A stretch of 64,000 bases of DNA from Virgisporangium aurantiacum (GTDB lineage: Bacteria > Actinomycetota > Actinomycetes > Mycobacteriales > Micromonosporaceae), in the NCBI RefSeq assembly GCF_016863635.1, contig NZ_BOPG01000084.1, forward strand, positions 1 through 64,000, written 5' to 3'. Of this stretch, positions 26,258-35,415 are shown in pieces; the stretch's first letter is position 1; each line of letters begins with the position of its first letter. A program made the position numbers and the translations under genes. The notes beneath the pieces were generated by a model. It had not been told where the DNA came from and did no database searches. It saw only the letters and a list, made by a program, of their open reading frames with translations.

Positions 26258-27100
26258 CTATTCGCGCGGCTGCGTGCCACCAACGACGAAGGTCACCGCG
26301 CCGTCCTCCCGTTCGACCGTGAACAGGGTTCCGGGCGGGAACGCGCCGAGCACGTCGGGCGGCAGTTGCACCGTCCCGTCGCCGGCCACCACCGCGAAAT
26401 CCTGGCCGTCGCGGCCTTCCGCGCCCACGCGTCCGTCCCGGATCGTCACCGCCCGGCCGAGCCGGGCGCCGACCGCCGCGTCGTGGGTGACCACCACGAT
26501 CGTGGTCCCCCGTTCGGAGTTCACGGTCTCCAGCGCCGTCAGCACCTCGTCGCGGCCGGTGCTGTCCAGCTGGCTCGTCGGCTCGTCGACCAGCAGCAGC
26601 CCCGGCCCGGCGGCGATGCCCACCGCCAGCGCCGCGCGTTGCCGGGCACCCGGAGCCAGGTCGTCGATCCGGGCGCGGCCCTGTCCGGGCAGGCCGACCA
26701 GGTCGAGGATGCGGTCGGGATGGTCGAGTTCGATGCCGGCCGTGCGCGCCGCCCGCCGCTGCGCCAGCCAGATGTTGCGGTGCAGCGTCGTGTACGAGAG
26801 CAGGTTGCGGGCGGCGCCCTGCAGCACCACGCCGATCAGCGTGCCGCGCAACCGCGCCAGTTCGGCCTCGGTGAGCTTGCCGAGATCGTAGGTTCCGACG
26901 TTCACCCGCCCGGCCGAGGCGCGCATCAGCCCGGAGAGCAGCGCCACCAGCGTCGACTTCCCGGAGCCGGACGGCCCCACCAGGGCCAGCATCTCGCCCG
27001 GCCCGATGGACAGGTCGACGCCGGCCAGCGCCACCACGTCACCGGCCTCGGCCCGGTAGATGTGCACGACCCGCCGGCACGCCACAGCCAACCCGTTCAT
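26258..27100 (-). CDS. ABC transporter ATP-binding protein (LolD/MacB type)
   Basis: 280 residues. Walker A GPSGSGKST, Walker B LLLVDEPTSQLDS, switch histidine VVTHD. The signature region reads LAPGARQRAA instead of LSGGQxQR, a divergent ABC signature that may weaken ATP hydrolysis at one site of a heterodimer. About 50 residues of beta-rich tail follow the ATPase core. ATG 27100 overlaps the stop of the permease gene (ATGA). It probably pairs with the other ATPase of the operon (33176-33943) to energise the two FtsX-type permeases. Confidence 0.88.
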   Translation of the reverse strand: MNGLAVACRRVVHIYRAEAGDVVALAGVDLSIGPGEMLALVGPSGSGKSTLVALLSGLMRASAGRVNVGTYDLGKLTEAELARLRGTLIGVVLQGAARNLLSYTTLHRNIWLAQRRAARTAGIELDHPDRILDLVGLPGQGRARIDDLAPGARQRAALAVGIAAGPGLLLVDEPTSQLDSTGRDEVLTALETVNSERGTTIVVVTHDAAVGARLGRAVTIRDGRVGAEGRDGQDFAVVAGDGTVQLPPDVLGAFPPGTLFTVEREDGAVTFVVGGTQPRE

Positions 27101-30084
27101 CGGAATCCTCTCCGGCCGCCCGCCGCCGCGAACGCGGCGACCACCAGCACCGCCGCGCTCACCAGCGCGGGCAACAACAAGGCCAGCGGACGCGGCCAGA
27201 ACAGCGCGCCGTCCGGAGCCCGGTCGGCGAACAGCGGCACGAACGGCCCGACCGCGATCCACGCCACCAGCGCGGCGGCGATCCCGGCCACCACCGCGAC
27301 CGCCACCACCCACAGGTAACCGCGGCGCGCGTACACGGCGGCATCGCGCCGGCGCAACCCCTGCGCGCGCAGCGCCCGCAGCTCGATCGACCGGTCGGCC
27401 CGGTCGATCGCGGCGACCAGCAGCACCGCGCCGATCGCCAGCAGCAGCGCCAGCGCGCCGGTGGCGACGTGGAACCGCAACGCCAACGCCGGACCCTGCT
27501 GGCCGAGCGCCGTCACCAGCCCGTCGAGGCTGCGTTCCGTGCCCGGCACGAGCCCGGCCGCGCGCAGCCGCTCGACCGCGTCGGCCGGCGCCGCCGGGCC
27601 CAGCCACACCTCGGCGTTGGTCGCCACCCCGACGCTGCGCGCCAACCGGTTCAGGTACTCGAGATCGACGAGCCGGCCGGCGGAGCCGAGCCGGGGCAGC
27701 AGGTCGACGCGACCGACCTCGATCGCCGGCTCGCGCCGCTGGTCGACGCCGACCACGTCGGTCAGCTTCGGGCCGGCGGCCACCATCGGCACCGGGTAGG
27801 GCGCGTCGGGCGGGCGCAGCCGGGCGTCGAGCGTCCCGGTGGTTCCGGCGGTGACGTCGACGGTCAGGCCGTCGGCCGCCCGCGCGATCGTGAGCCGGTC
27901 GGCCGGCCGCGACTGCCGGCTCGCCACCCAGCCGCCGAGCTGTTCGCCCGTGACGAGCTCGCGGTCGGGGCCGCCCTGCGTGATCCCGTGCACCACCAGC
28001 CGCGCCGTGAAGTCGACCTGGCCCGGCTGCCGGATCTCGATCGACGCCAGGCGGCAGCCGGACTCGCAGCCGGTCACCTCGCCGGTGTAGGTCGCCCGGC
28101 CCGGCTGCGCCTGGCCCAGCTCGACCCGCTTCTCGGTGCGACCGTCGGCCGGGGTCAGGTACGCGCGCAACGGCAGGGACGGCAGCGATCCGTTCAGAAA
28201 CGTCACGGTGACGTCGATGCGCAGCGCCGTTCCGGAGACGACCAACGGTTCGGCGGCGGCGGGACGCAGCCGTCGGGCCACGTCGGCCGGCCGGATCGAG
28301 GTGCCGTCCGGCCACGCCGTCACCGCCGCCAACCGGCCACTGTCGACGGCCAGGACGCGCGGCGCCGTGGGGCCCTCGGGCGGGTCGATCGTCACCGCCG
28401 CCATCGCGAACCGCCCGTCGGGATCGGCCCGGCGGGTGGCGTCGAGCAGCGTCGCGGCCGGCACCGGCGCCACCGGCACCACCCGCGACGCGCCCAGTTC
28501 GGTACCGGCGCGGTCGGCCCGCCGGTCGGCGGCCACGCTCGCGGCGATCACGGCGAAACCGAGCAGCGCCACCGCGACCGTGACGAACGCGAGCAGCCGC
28601 TGGGTACCCGGCCGGCGCGCCATCCGCAGCGCCGCGAGGGCCGGGCCGAGCCGTCCCTTCCGCAGCGCCCGGCTGCCGGCGCGGCGGCTCATCGGCCCCA
28701 GCAGGTGCGCCACGGCCAGCGCCACGGCCAGCACCACCAGGGCCGGCCCGAGCAGCGACACGCCCGTCAACTCGCCGCCCGACACGCGCAACTGCGCCAC
28801 CGCGACCGCCGCCAGCGCCGCGGCGACCAGCACCGCCGTCAACGAACCGGCGGTGCGGACCCGCGGCGGGACCCGCCGGACCAGCGGGCCCACCGACGAG
28901 CGGAACAGTTGCCGCTGCGCCCACGCGCCGGCGAGCAGGGCACCGGCCACCGCCACCGCCGCGTACCCGAGGTAGTCGGTGCCGACCGGAACCGGGACGC
29001 TCACCGGCAACGTCGCCCGGCCGAACGCGGACACGGCGACGTGGCCCAGCACGTACCCGATCGGCGCGCCGATCAGCACCGGCAGCATGGTCGGGCCCAA
29101 CGCCAGCGCCCAGCGCTGCCCGAGCGGCAGGCCGCGCAGCGCGAACAGGCCGAACTCCGGCCGCCGCTGCTCGGTGGCGTAGGCGACGGTCAGGTAGACG
29201 ATGAACCAGCACAGCAGGATCAGCGGCACGGCCGCGATCGGCACCACCCGGCCCACCAGTGCCCGGCTGTCGTCGATGCGGTCGAGCAGCACGGGCAGGT
29301 CGGTGTTGACGCTCGCGCGCAGCGCGTTCATCCGCTGCCGCAACTGGTCGAGGTCGAACCGCAGGGTCGCGATGCGCTCGACGCTGAACGTGTCGGGCCC
29401 GGCGACGAGGTCGGCCGTGTACGCGACCGCGTCGTGCGCCACCAGTTCGAGCGTGGGTTCGGCGACGAACGCCGGCTCGGGTGCGGCCCGGTCGGCGCCG
29501 CCGAAGTACCGGCGGCCGGCCCAGTACGGCTCGTCGGGGTCGCCGGGGTCGTAGACGCCGACCAGCGTCAGCTCGGTCCAGGAGTCGCCGGCCCGCCAGC
29601 CGTCGGGAACCAGGACCGCCGACGCGAACCGCACCTCGGAACCGACGCCCACACCGAGCCCCTCCGCGGTGCGCCGGCCCAGGATGACCTCGCGGGCACC
29701 GGACGCGCACCGCCCGGCCCGGATGATCACGTGCGCGCACACGTCGTCGCGGTACGAGAACCGGGGAATGGCCTGGCGGTTGCCGAACTGGGCGGCGGCG
29801 TTGAACTCGGCCGCGTACACGGTGGTGAAGCCGGGGACGGCGACCTGCGGCTCGATCCGCACGCTGAACTCGCGCGGCGCCCACCGGCCGGGGCCGCTCG
29901 AGATCTGCACGCTGCGTTCCAGCGGCATCGACGTGGCCACCTCGGCGCCGATGACGGCCCGCTCGGCGGTGCGCTGGTAGGCCGGTCCGGCCACCGCGCC
30001 GGCCGTGGCCAGCAGCGCGAGCAGCGTGACGATCAGCGCCTGCGCCCGGCGGGCGCTCAGCAACGCCAGGATGAGCGAGGTCAC
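27097..30084 (-). CDS. Large FtsX-type ABC transporter permease
   Basis: 995 residues. One N-terminal membrane helix is followed by a large extracytoplasmic domain (residues about 45-265), a block of membrane helices, a second extracytoplasmic region and C-terminal helices. This is a duplicated FtsX/MacB plan (PF02687). GTG 30084 overlaps the upstream permease stop. Together with the 1032-residue permease it probably forms a heterodimeric mechanotransmission-type transporter. Substrate unknown. Confidence 0.85.
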   Translation of the reverse strand: MTSLILALLSARRAQALIVTLLALLATAGAVAGPAYQRTAERAVIGAEVATSMPLERSVQISSGPGRWAPREFSVRIEPQVAVPGFTTVYAAEFNAAAQFGNRQAIPRFSYRDDVCAHVIIRAGRCASGAREVILGRRTAEGLGVGVGSEVRFASAVLVPDGWRAGDSWTELTLVGVYDPGDPDEPYWAGRRYFGGADRAAPEPAFVAEPTLELVAHDAVAYTADLVAGPDTFSVERIATLRFDLDQLRQRMNALRASVNTDLPVLLDRIDDSRALVGRVVPIAAVPLILLCWFIVYLTVAYATEQRRPEFGLFALRGLPLGQRWALALGPTMLPVLIGAPIGYVLGHVAVSAFGRATLPVSVPVPVGTDYLGYAAVAVAGALLAGAWAQRQLFRSSVGPLVRRVPPRVRTAGSLTAVLVAAALAAVAVAQLRVSGGELTGVSLLGPALVVLAVALAVAHLLGPMSRRAGSRALRKGRLGPALAALRMARRPGTQRLLAFVTVAVALLGFAVIAASVAADRRADRAGTELGASRVVPVAPVPAATLLDATRRADPDGRFAMAAVTIDPPEGPTAPRVLAVDSGRLAAVTAWPDGTSIRPADVARRLRPAAAEPLVVSGTALRIDVTVTFLNGSLPSLPLRAYLTPADGRTEKRVELGQAQPGRATYTGEVTGCESGCRLASIEIRQPGQVDFTARLVVHGITQGGPDRELVTGEQLGGWVASRQSRPADRLTIARAADGLTVDVTAGTTGTLDARLRPPDAPYPVPMVAAGPKLTDVVGVDQRREPAIEVGRVDLLPRLGSAGRLVDLEYLNRLARSVGVATNAEVWLGPAAPADAVERLRAAGLVPGTERSLDGLVTALGQQGPALALRFHVATGALALLLAIGAVLLVAAIDRADRSIELRALRAQGLRRRDAAVYARRGYLWVVAVAVVAGIAAALVAWIAVGPFVPLFADRAPDGALFWPRPLALLLPALVSAAVLVVAAFAAAGGRRGFR

Positions 30085-33000
30085 CGGTCACCCCCACGTG
30101 CGGAACTCCCGCGCACCATCGGCGCCGAGGCCAGCGCGACCGCGCCGGCGCTCACCACGACGAGACCGGTGGCCAGCAGCACGATCGCGAGCCAGCCCGG
30201 CCCGGTGGGGGTGAGCAGTTCCCAGCCGTCGTCGAAGATCCGCCGCTCGCCCGACAACCGCAACGCGGCGACCGCGGCCAGCACCCCGAGACCGGTGGCG
30301 ACGGCGGCCACCAGCGCGTACCCGCCGACCACCGACCGGACCACGGTGCGCTGCGACATCCCCTGCATCCGCAACCGCACCAGTTCGGCGTTGCGGACCG
30401 GCCGGTCGACGGCGGCGACCAGCACCACCGACGCGGCGGCGAGCAGCAGGCCGGCCACCGCGACCACCAGGTTCAACCGGAACACCGCGGTGCCACCCTC
30501 GGCGGCGTACCGCCCGGTGGCCGCCGCGACCGTGTCGGTGCGGATGATCTGCAGGCCCTGCGCGCGCAGCCGGTCGCGGATCCCGGCCGGCGCGGCCTCG
30601 GACAACCACACCTCGCGCGCGCCGTCGACGCCCACCAGCAGCCGGTCGGCGTACTCGAGGTCGACGACGAGACCCGTCGGCCCGACCCGGGGCAGCACCG
30701 CCGGTGTACCGAGTTGCCGCAGCGGGATGCCGCCGCCACCGAGCAGCGGGGTCGGCTGGCCGCCGGCCCGGCGCGTCTCGGCCAGCGCGCCGCTGACCAC
30801 CGCGGGCAGCGGAACGGGCGCGTCGGCCACCTCGACGGTCAACGCGTCGGGCACGCCCGGCGGTCCGGTGCCGCCGGGAAGCGTGACGCTGTCGGTCAGC
30901 GGGATCGGAACGACCTGGTCGATCCGCAGCGCCAGCCCGTCGCCCGAGTTGCTGACCAGCAGCCACGGCTTGCGGGAGGTCAGCGGCTGCCGCCAGCGGC
31001 CGAGGTCGGCGAACCCCGTCCCGTCGACCAGCGTCGCCGGCGGATCGGCCTGGCCGAGCCGGTGCAGGACCACCGGCTCGCTGCCCTCGCGGTCGCCGAC
31101 CAGCACGAACCCGACCAGCCGGCAGCCGCCGTCGGCGCACCCGGGCGTGTCGGCGCGGACCGTGTGCCGGCCCGGCCCGACCGGCCCGAGGGCCGCCGTG
31201 ATGCGCGTGCCCCGCTTGTCGACCAGGGCCGCCTCGACGGTCACCTGCGGCGGCGGGTCGGCCGCGGGCACGGTGAGGTCGAGTTCGACCGCGCCGCCCG
31301 CGGCGATCACCGGCTGACCGGCCGGCGGCCTGAGCCGTGCCGCCAGGTCGCGCGGATCGGCCCCAATGCCGGCCACAGCGCCCTTCCCGGACCCGCTGTG
31401 CGGCCACGCCGCGACGGCCGCCAGGCGCGGCGAGTCGACGGCGACCACCGGCGACGCGTCGGACGAGCCACTCGTCCGGCCGACCACCACCGCCATCGCG
31501 TTCCGGCCGCCGGGGTCGGCCGCGCGGACGGCGGTGATCAGGTGCGCCGCGCTCTCCGCGCCGACCGTCAGCACCGTGTGCGCACCGAGTTCGACGGCCG
31601 CGCGGTCGGCCCGCGCGGACGCCGCCGTGGCCCATCCGGTGGTCGCGGTCACGAGCAGGGCGGACGCGGTGACGAGCAGCGCCGCCAGCCGGCGTGCGCC
31701 GGGACGCCGGGCGAGGTCGAGGAGGGCGAGACCGGTCGACAGCCGGCCGGCGCCGAACGCCCGCCGGGCCACCCCGGCCGCCGTGGGAACCAGCAACCGG
31801 GTGCCGGTGAGCGCCACCACCAGCGCGACGAGCACCGGCACGAACAGGGCGAGCCCGGCCGCCGCGGGATCGTCGGCGGGGGCCGAGCGCACCTGGTAGA
31901 CGGCGGCGACCGCGAGCGCGGCGACCAGCACCTCGGCGGCACCGGCCCGCCAGCCGCCCTGCCGGGCCGGTACCTGGCGCAGCAGGTCGACCACGGGCTC
32001 GCGGAGCATGCGGCGCTCGGCGACGAACGCGATCGCCAGCGAACCGATCACCGCCAGGAGAGCGGCGCCGGCCCCGCCGAGGAGCACCAGACCGTCGGGG
32101 ACGACGAGCGCCGGGCGCGCCTGCGCGCGTCCAATAGCATTTTCGACCGGACCGCGGAGCGCGAGCGCCGCGATCGCGCCGACCACCGCCCCGGCCGCGA
32201 TCGGCACCGCCGACCGGCCGACGGCCAGCGCGGTGACGCGGCCCGGCGGCACGCCGCGCAGCTTCAGCAGGCCGACGTCGGGACGCCAGCCGGCGCCCGC
32301 GTGGCGGACCGCTAGCCCGAGCGCGAACCAGCACAGGAGCAGGAGTTGCAGGCCGGCGACCGGCACACCGGCGGCGATCACCCGGCGGTTGGCGGTGACG
32401 CGGTCGGCGAGCGGGCCGATCGACGTGATGACGTCGAACCCGTCGCGGGCGATGAGCCGGTCGAGGTCCGCGGTGACCGCCCGCGCGTCGGCCACCGCCT
32501 CGACGTGCGTGAACAGCTCCGGGGTGACCATGCCCTCGACGGTGACGATGAGGTCGGACACCGCCAGCAGGCTGATCGTGCCGGCGGTGGCGAACACCGG
32601 CTCCGAGCGGATCAGCGTGCCGCCGACCCAGTACGGGTCGTCGGTGTCGCCGGCCTCGTAGCGGCCGCTGATCGTGAACCGGGCCGGTTGTCCGCGGTTG
32701 GGCGTGAAGGTGACCTGGGCGCCGACGTCAAGGCCGAGATCGCCGGCGACGCGGTTGCTGACCATGATCTCCCGGTCGGCCTTCGGGCAGGCGCCGGTGA
32801 TCCGGAGGTGTTCGCAGACGCCGTCGCGGTAGGCGATGTCGCGCGCCAGGCTGACATCCTTGTCGGTGCGGACCGTGCCGGACGTGCGCACGCTCGCCAC
32901 TGTCGTCAGGCCGGGCCGGTCGAGGGTGGCCCGCACCGGATCGGCGGTGGACCGGATCACGCCGGCGACGTCGGTGCCCGCGACGTCCTTCTTCTGCGCG

Positions 33001-33179
33001 ATCACCAGGCGCAGGCGGGGCGACGCCGACTCGACCGCGGCGACCGTGCCCACCTCGGCGGCGCCGACCAGGTAGGCCGGCACGACCGCGGCGATGGCGG
33101 CGGCGAGGGCCGCCAGCACCGCCACCGCGACCGCCTGGGAGGGGTGTCGCCGGAGTGCGGCGAGGACGATGCGGATCAT
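30081..33179 (-). CDS. Large FtsX-type ABC transporter permease
   Basis: 1032 residues, a paralogue of the downstream permease with the same order of an N-terminal helix, an external domain, helices, a second external domain and terminal helices. Matching blocks such as VGPTGLVVDLEYADRL here and LGSAGRLVDLEYLNRL in the partner show duplication. ATG 33179 overlaps the ATPase stop and its own stop overlaps the next permease start. No signal other than the first helix. Confidence 0.85.
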   Translation of the reverse strand: MIRIVLAALRRHPSQAVAVAVLAALAAAIAAVVPAYLVGAAEVGTVAAVESASPRLRLVIAQKKDVAGTDVAGVIRSTADPVRATLDRPGLTTVASVRTSGTVRTDKDVSLARDIAYRDGVCEHLRITGACPKADREIMVSNRVAGDLGLDVGAQVTFTPNRGQPARFTISGRYEAGDTDDPYWVGGTLIRSEPVFATAGTISLLAVSDLIVTVEGMVTPELFTHVEAVADARAVTADLDRLIARDGFDVITSIGPLADRVTANRRVIAAGVPVAGLQLLLLCWFALGLAVRHAGAGWRPDVGLLKLRGVPPGRVTALAVGRSAVPIAAGAVVGAIAALALRGPVENAIGRAQARPALVVPDGLVLLGGAGAALLAVIGSLAIAFVAERRMLREPVVDLLRQVPARQGGWRAGAAEVLVAALAVAAVYQVRSAPADDPAAAGLALFVPVLVALVVALTGTRLLVPTAAGVARRAFGAGRLSTGLALLDLARRPGARRLAALLVTASALLVTATTGWATAASARADRAAVELGAHTVLTVGAESAAHLITAVRAADPGGRNAMAVVVGRTSGSSDASPVVAVDSPRLAAVAAWPHSGSGKGAVAGIGADPRDLAARLRPPAGQPVIAAGGAVELDLTVPAADPPPQVTVEAALVDKRGTRITAALGPVGPGRHTVRADTPGCADGGCRLVGFVLVGDREGSEPVVLHRLGQADPPATLVDGTGFADLGRWRQPLTSRKPWLLVSNSGDGLALRIDQVVPIPLTDSVTLPGGTGPPGVPDALTVEVADAPVPLPAVVSGALAETRRAGGQPTPLLGGGGIPLRQLGTPAVLPRVGPTGLVVDLEYADRLLVGVDGAREVWLSEAAPAGIRDRLRAQGLQIIRTDTVAAATGRYAAEGGTAVFRLNLVVAVAGLLLAAASVVLVAAVDRPVRNAELVRLRMQGMSQRTVVRSVVGGYALVAAVATGLGVLAAVAALRLSGERRIFDDGWELLTPTGPGWLAIVLLATGLVVVSAGAVALASAPMVRGSSARGGDR

Positions 33180-33943
33180 GTCCGGGCGCTGGTGCCGTTG
33201 TCACGGCCCGGCGCGGCCGCGCGGCCCTCCGCGGCGCGGCCCTCCGCGGCGCGGCCCTCCGCGGCGCGGCCGTCGCGCATCTCGGCGGCGCGGCCGTTGC
33301 GGAGCTCGGCGGCGCGGCCCTCGCTCAGGCGGATCTCGGTGTCGCACGCGGCCGCGGCCTCGGGGTCGTGGGTGGCCAGCACCACGGCGGCACCCCGATC
33401 GGCCTCGGCCCGGAGCAGTTCGAGCACCCGTTGCCGGTTCCCGGCGTCGAGTTCGCTGGTGACCTCGTCGGCGAGCAGAACCGTGCCGCCGAGCGCCAGC
33501 CCGCGCGCGATCGCCGTGCGCTGCTGCTGGCCGCCGGACAGCTCCTCGACCAGCTGATCGGCCTGACCGGAGAGGCCGAGCTTGTCGAGCGCGATCGCGG
33601 TGTCGCGGCGGGCCTCGGCCGGTATGCGTCCCCGGGCGATCAGCACCACCTGCAGGTTCTCCTGCGCGGTGAGGATCGGTGCCAGCCCGTTGTCCTGCGG
33701 GATGAGCACGATGCCCGCCGCCACCGCCTGGTCGCGGCCGGCGAGCGGCGCGCCGTCGACCGTGACGCTGCCGCTGCGCGGCGCGAGCAGGCCGGCGAGC
33801 GCCGACAACAGCGTGGTCTTGCCGGCTCCCGACGGTCCGGTGACCGCGAGCAGCCGCCCGGGCTGGATTTCAAACGACACCTCGGCGAGCACCGGATCGG
33901 CCCGCCCGTAGCCGAGTGTCGCCCCCGTGAGCGAAAGTTCCAT
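33176..33943 (-). CDS. ABC transporter ATP-binding protein with repetitive C-terminal tail
   Basis: 255 residues. Complete ATPase motifs: Walker A GPSGAGKTT, signature LSGGQQQR, Walker B VLLADEVTSELDA and ATHDPE. After residue about 210 the sequence becomes a low-complexity tail of GRAAE units (two 8-residue then three 5-residue repeats) ending in APGRDNGTSART. The tail is encoded by in-frame 24-bp and 15-bp tandem repeats and is not part of the fold, so its length may vary between strains. ATG 33943 is 2 bases after the ABM-protein stop. Confidence 0.9.
   Translation of the reverse strand: MELSLTGATLGYGRADPVLAEVSFEIQPGRLLAVTGPSGAGKTTLLSALAGLLAPRSGSVTVDGAPLAGRDQAVAAGIVLIPQDNGLAPILTAQENLQVVLIARGRIPAEARRDTAIALDKLGLSGQADQLVEELSGGQQQRTAIARGLALGGTVLLADEVTSELDAGNRQRVLELLRAEADRGAAVVLATHDPEAAAACDTEIRLSEGRAAELRNGRAAEMRDGRAAEGRAAEGRAAEGRAAAPGRDNGTSART
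33225..33269. repeat. 15-bp tandem repeat within the ATPase gene tail
   Basis: Three perfect copies of CCCTCCGCGGCGCGG; imperfect 24-bp relatives follow to about 33320. The unit length is a multiple of three, so copy-number change would lengthen or shorten the protein tail (GRAAE) without a frameshift. Confidence 0.85.
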
Positions 33944-33945
33944 GG

Positions 33946-34233
33946 CTATATGTCTGAGTAGTGCTCGACCAGCGGGGTGCTCGCGAAATAGGGCCCGATC
34001 AGCCGACGCCACTCGGGAAAGCTCGGCGACTGCCGGAAGTTGACCTCGTGCGCCTCCACCGAGTCCCACTCAACGAGAAGGATGAAGCGCGTGGGCGTCT
34101 CGATGCCCCGGGTCATCCGGACCGACCGGCAGCCGGGCGTGTCGGCGAGCAGTTGCCGGGCGGTCTTGTAGGCGGACGCGAACTCCTCTTCCTGCCCGGC
34201 GGTGATATCGAACTGAGCGACCTCAAGGACCAT
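33946..34233 (-). CDS. Antibiotic biosynthesis monooxygenase (ABM)-fold protein
   Basis: 95 residues, one ferredoxin-like ABM domain (PF03992): MVLEVAQFDITAGQEEEF, GCRSVRMTRGIETPTRFILLVEW, and a C-terminal SPSFPEWRRLIGPYF block. Family members include cofactor-free monooxygenases, heme-degrading enzymes and quinone-modifying enzymes, and many are uncharacterised. It is the first gene of the six-gene minus-strand operon, with the ABC ATPase starting 2 bases after its stop. Confidence 0.85.
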   Translation of the reverse strand: MVLEVAQFDITAGQEEEFASAYKTARQLLADTPGCRSVRMTRGIETPTRFILLVEWDSVEAHEVNFRQSPSFPEWRRLIGPYFASTPLVEHYSDI

Positions 34234-34361
34234 GGCGGACAGCGTTCCACACGGCGCGGAAGGCCCGTAAGGCCGAGACTGATTCGTTAAGGCTCCTTTC
34301 GGCTCAGAGCGAATCGTGCGTTTTACGCCATGAAGGGCGTTTAGCGACGACAATCGGGGGC

Positions 34362-34991
34362 GTGGCGCCGGTGGAGGAGTCGTGGAAGCGGATCGTGGAC
34401 TGGCTGGGTGGCTCCGCCCCGGCAACGGCTGCCGGGCTGTCGGCGTCCTCTTCCTTTGATCTCGACGAGGTCGAGCGCGCGATCGGCCGGCCGCTGCCGC
34501 CGGACCTCGCCGAGTGGTGGCGGATCGCCGGCGACGCGAGCGGCGCCGAGCGGCTGATCCCGATGGAACACACGCCGCTGTCCGTCGCCGACGCGCTGGA
34601 GGCCCGCCGGTACCGGCTCGATCTGCACCTGCGGCGCGGAGAGTCCATTGTGGACGGCGAGGGCGGCGATCCCAGCCGCGGCTTCCAGAGCGCGTTCCTC
34701 CCCATCGCCGCCGACGGGCACGGCCGCTTCCTGTTCGTCGACCTGCGCGGCGGCCCGCTCCACGGGTGCGTGGGCGAATGGGACGACGCCGGCAGCTTCG
34801 TCGACGTGGTCTCCTGGCCCTCGGTGGCCGAGATGCTCAGCGACGTCGCCGATGCCCTTGTCTACGGTGTGCCGGCCCTGACGTTCCACGCCGCCGGGCG
34901 GCTGCGCCATTTCGCCGGCCACCCCGAGGTGCCGGTCTTCACCTGCCGGGCCACGGTGACCCCGGCCGGCCAGCTGACCTGGGCCACCTGA
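34362..34991 (+). CDS. SMI1/KNR4 (SUKH)-family protein
   Basis: 209 residues. DLDEVERAIGRPLPPDLAEWWRIAGDASG is the SMI1/KNR4 N-terminal signature, and the middle GFQSAFLPIAADGHGRFLFVDLRGG is the SUKH core strand pair. SUKH proteins are often immunity proteins of toxin systems, but orphan members like this have no known partner. GTG 34362 follows a GGGGG tract closely. A TCCATTGTGGA element lies in its SIVD codons at 34644. Probably co-transcribed with the glutaredoxin gene 14 bases downstream. Confidence 0.85.
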   Translation: MAPVEESWKRIVDWLGGSAPATAAGLSASSSFDLDEVERAIGRPLPPDLAEWWRIAGDASGAERLIPMEHTPLSVADALEARRYRLDLHLRRGESIVDGEGGDPSRGFQSAFLPIAADGHGRFLFVDLRGGPLHGCVGEWDDAGSFVDVVSWPSVAEMLSDVADALVYGVPALTFHAAGRLRHFAGHPEVPVFTCRATVTPAGQLTWAT

Positions 34992-35005
34992 CGTACCGTC
35001 TAAGC

Positions 35006-35245
35006 ATGGCTGGCGAGATCGTGGTCTACACCCGGCCGGGCTGCCCCTTCTGCTTCATGCTCCGGCGCGGGCTGCGCAAGCGGAAGATCCGGTTCACCGA
35101 GGTGAACATCTGGGAAGACCCGGCCGCGGCGGCGGCGGTCCGCGCCGTCGCCGACGGCAACGAAACGGTGCCGACCGTGCACGTCGCCGGGCAGTGGCTG
35201 GTCAACCCGAAAGCAGCCAAAGTGGCCGAGTTGGCGGCGGCCTGA
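35006..35245 (+). CDS. Glutaredoxin-like (mycoredoxin-type) protein
   Basis: 79 residues. Active site RPGCPFCFMLR (CPFC) near the N-terminus and the cis-proline TVP motif (ETVPTVHV) are intact, so it is a functional dithiol thioredoxin-fold redoxin. Proteins of this length in actinobacteria reduce mycothiol mixed disulfides. ATG 35006. Confidence 0.9.
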   Translation: MAGEIVVYTRPGCPFCFMLRRGLRKRKIRFTEVNIWEDPAAAAAVRAVADGNETVPTVHVAGQWLVNPKAAKVAELAAA

Positions 35246-35304
35246 GCGGCAGAATGTAAACCCGTTACAAGGGGACGCGGTTCGCCCGGTACCCTGACAG
35301 GCTC

Positions 35305-35379
35305 GGGCTGCTAGCTCAATGGCAGAGCTGTGGACTTTTAATCCATAGGTTCGGGGTTCGAGTCCCCGGCGGCCCACCA
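35305..35379 (+). tRNA. tRNA-Lys (anticodon UUU), CCA encoded
   Basis: Acceptor stem GGGCTGC / GCGGCCC, D-stem GCTC/GAGC, anticodon stem GTGGA/TCCAT around the loop CTTTTAA (anticodon TTT), T-stem CGGGG/CCCCG with TTCGAGT loop, discriminator A and genomic CCA. All stems pair, with one G-T wobble in the acceptor and one in the anticodon stem. Confidence 0.95.
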
Positions 35380-35380
35380 G

Positions 35381-35405
35381 TCCGCGGGTGCACTGTGCTC
35401 GCGGA
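35381..35405. terminator. Hairpin after the tRNA gene
   Basis: TCCGCG / CGCGGA arms with an inner GCA/TGC pairing, 1 base after the tRNA CCA end and before the convergent STAND ATPase gene. Confidence 0.55.
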
Positions 35406-35415
35406 AGGCATGGAT

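Noticed and set aside
33225..33269. Regular repeats that might be a CRISPR array
   Set aside because: Units are 15 bp with no spacers, lie inside a reading frame and encode GRAAE; no cas genes.
34362..34991. Orphan SMI1 protein as part of the 56-63 kb toxin-like block
   Set aside because: It is over 20 kb away, next to glutaredoxin and tRNA genes, with no toxin-like neighbour.
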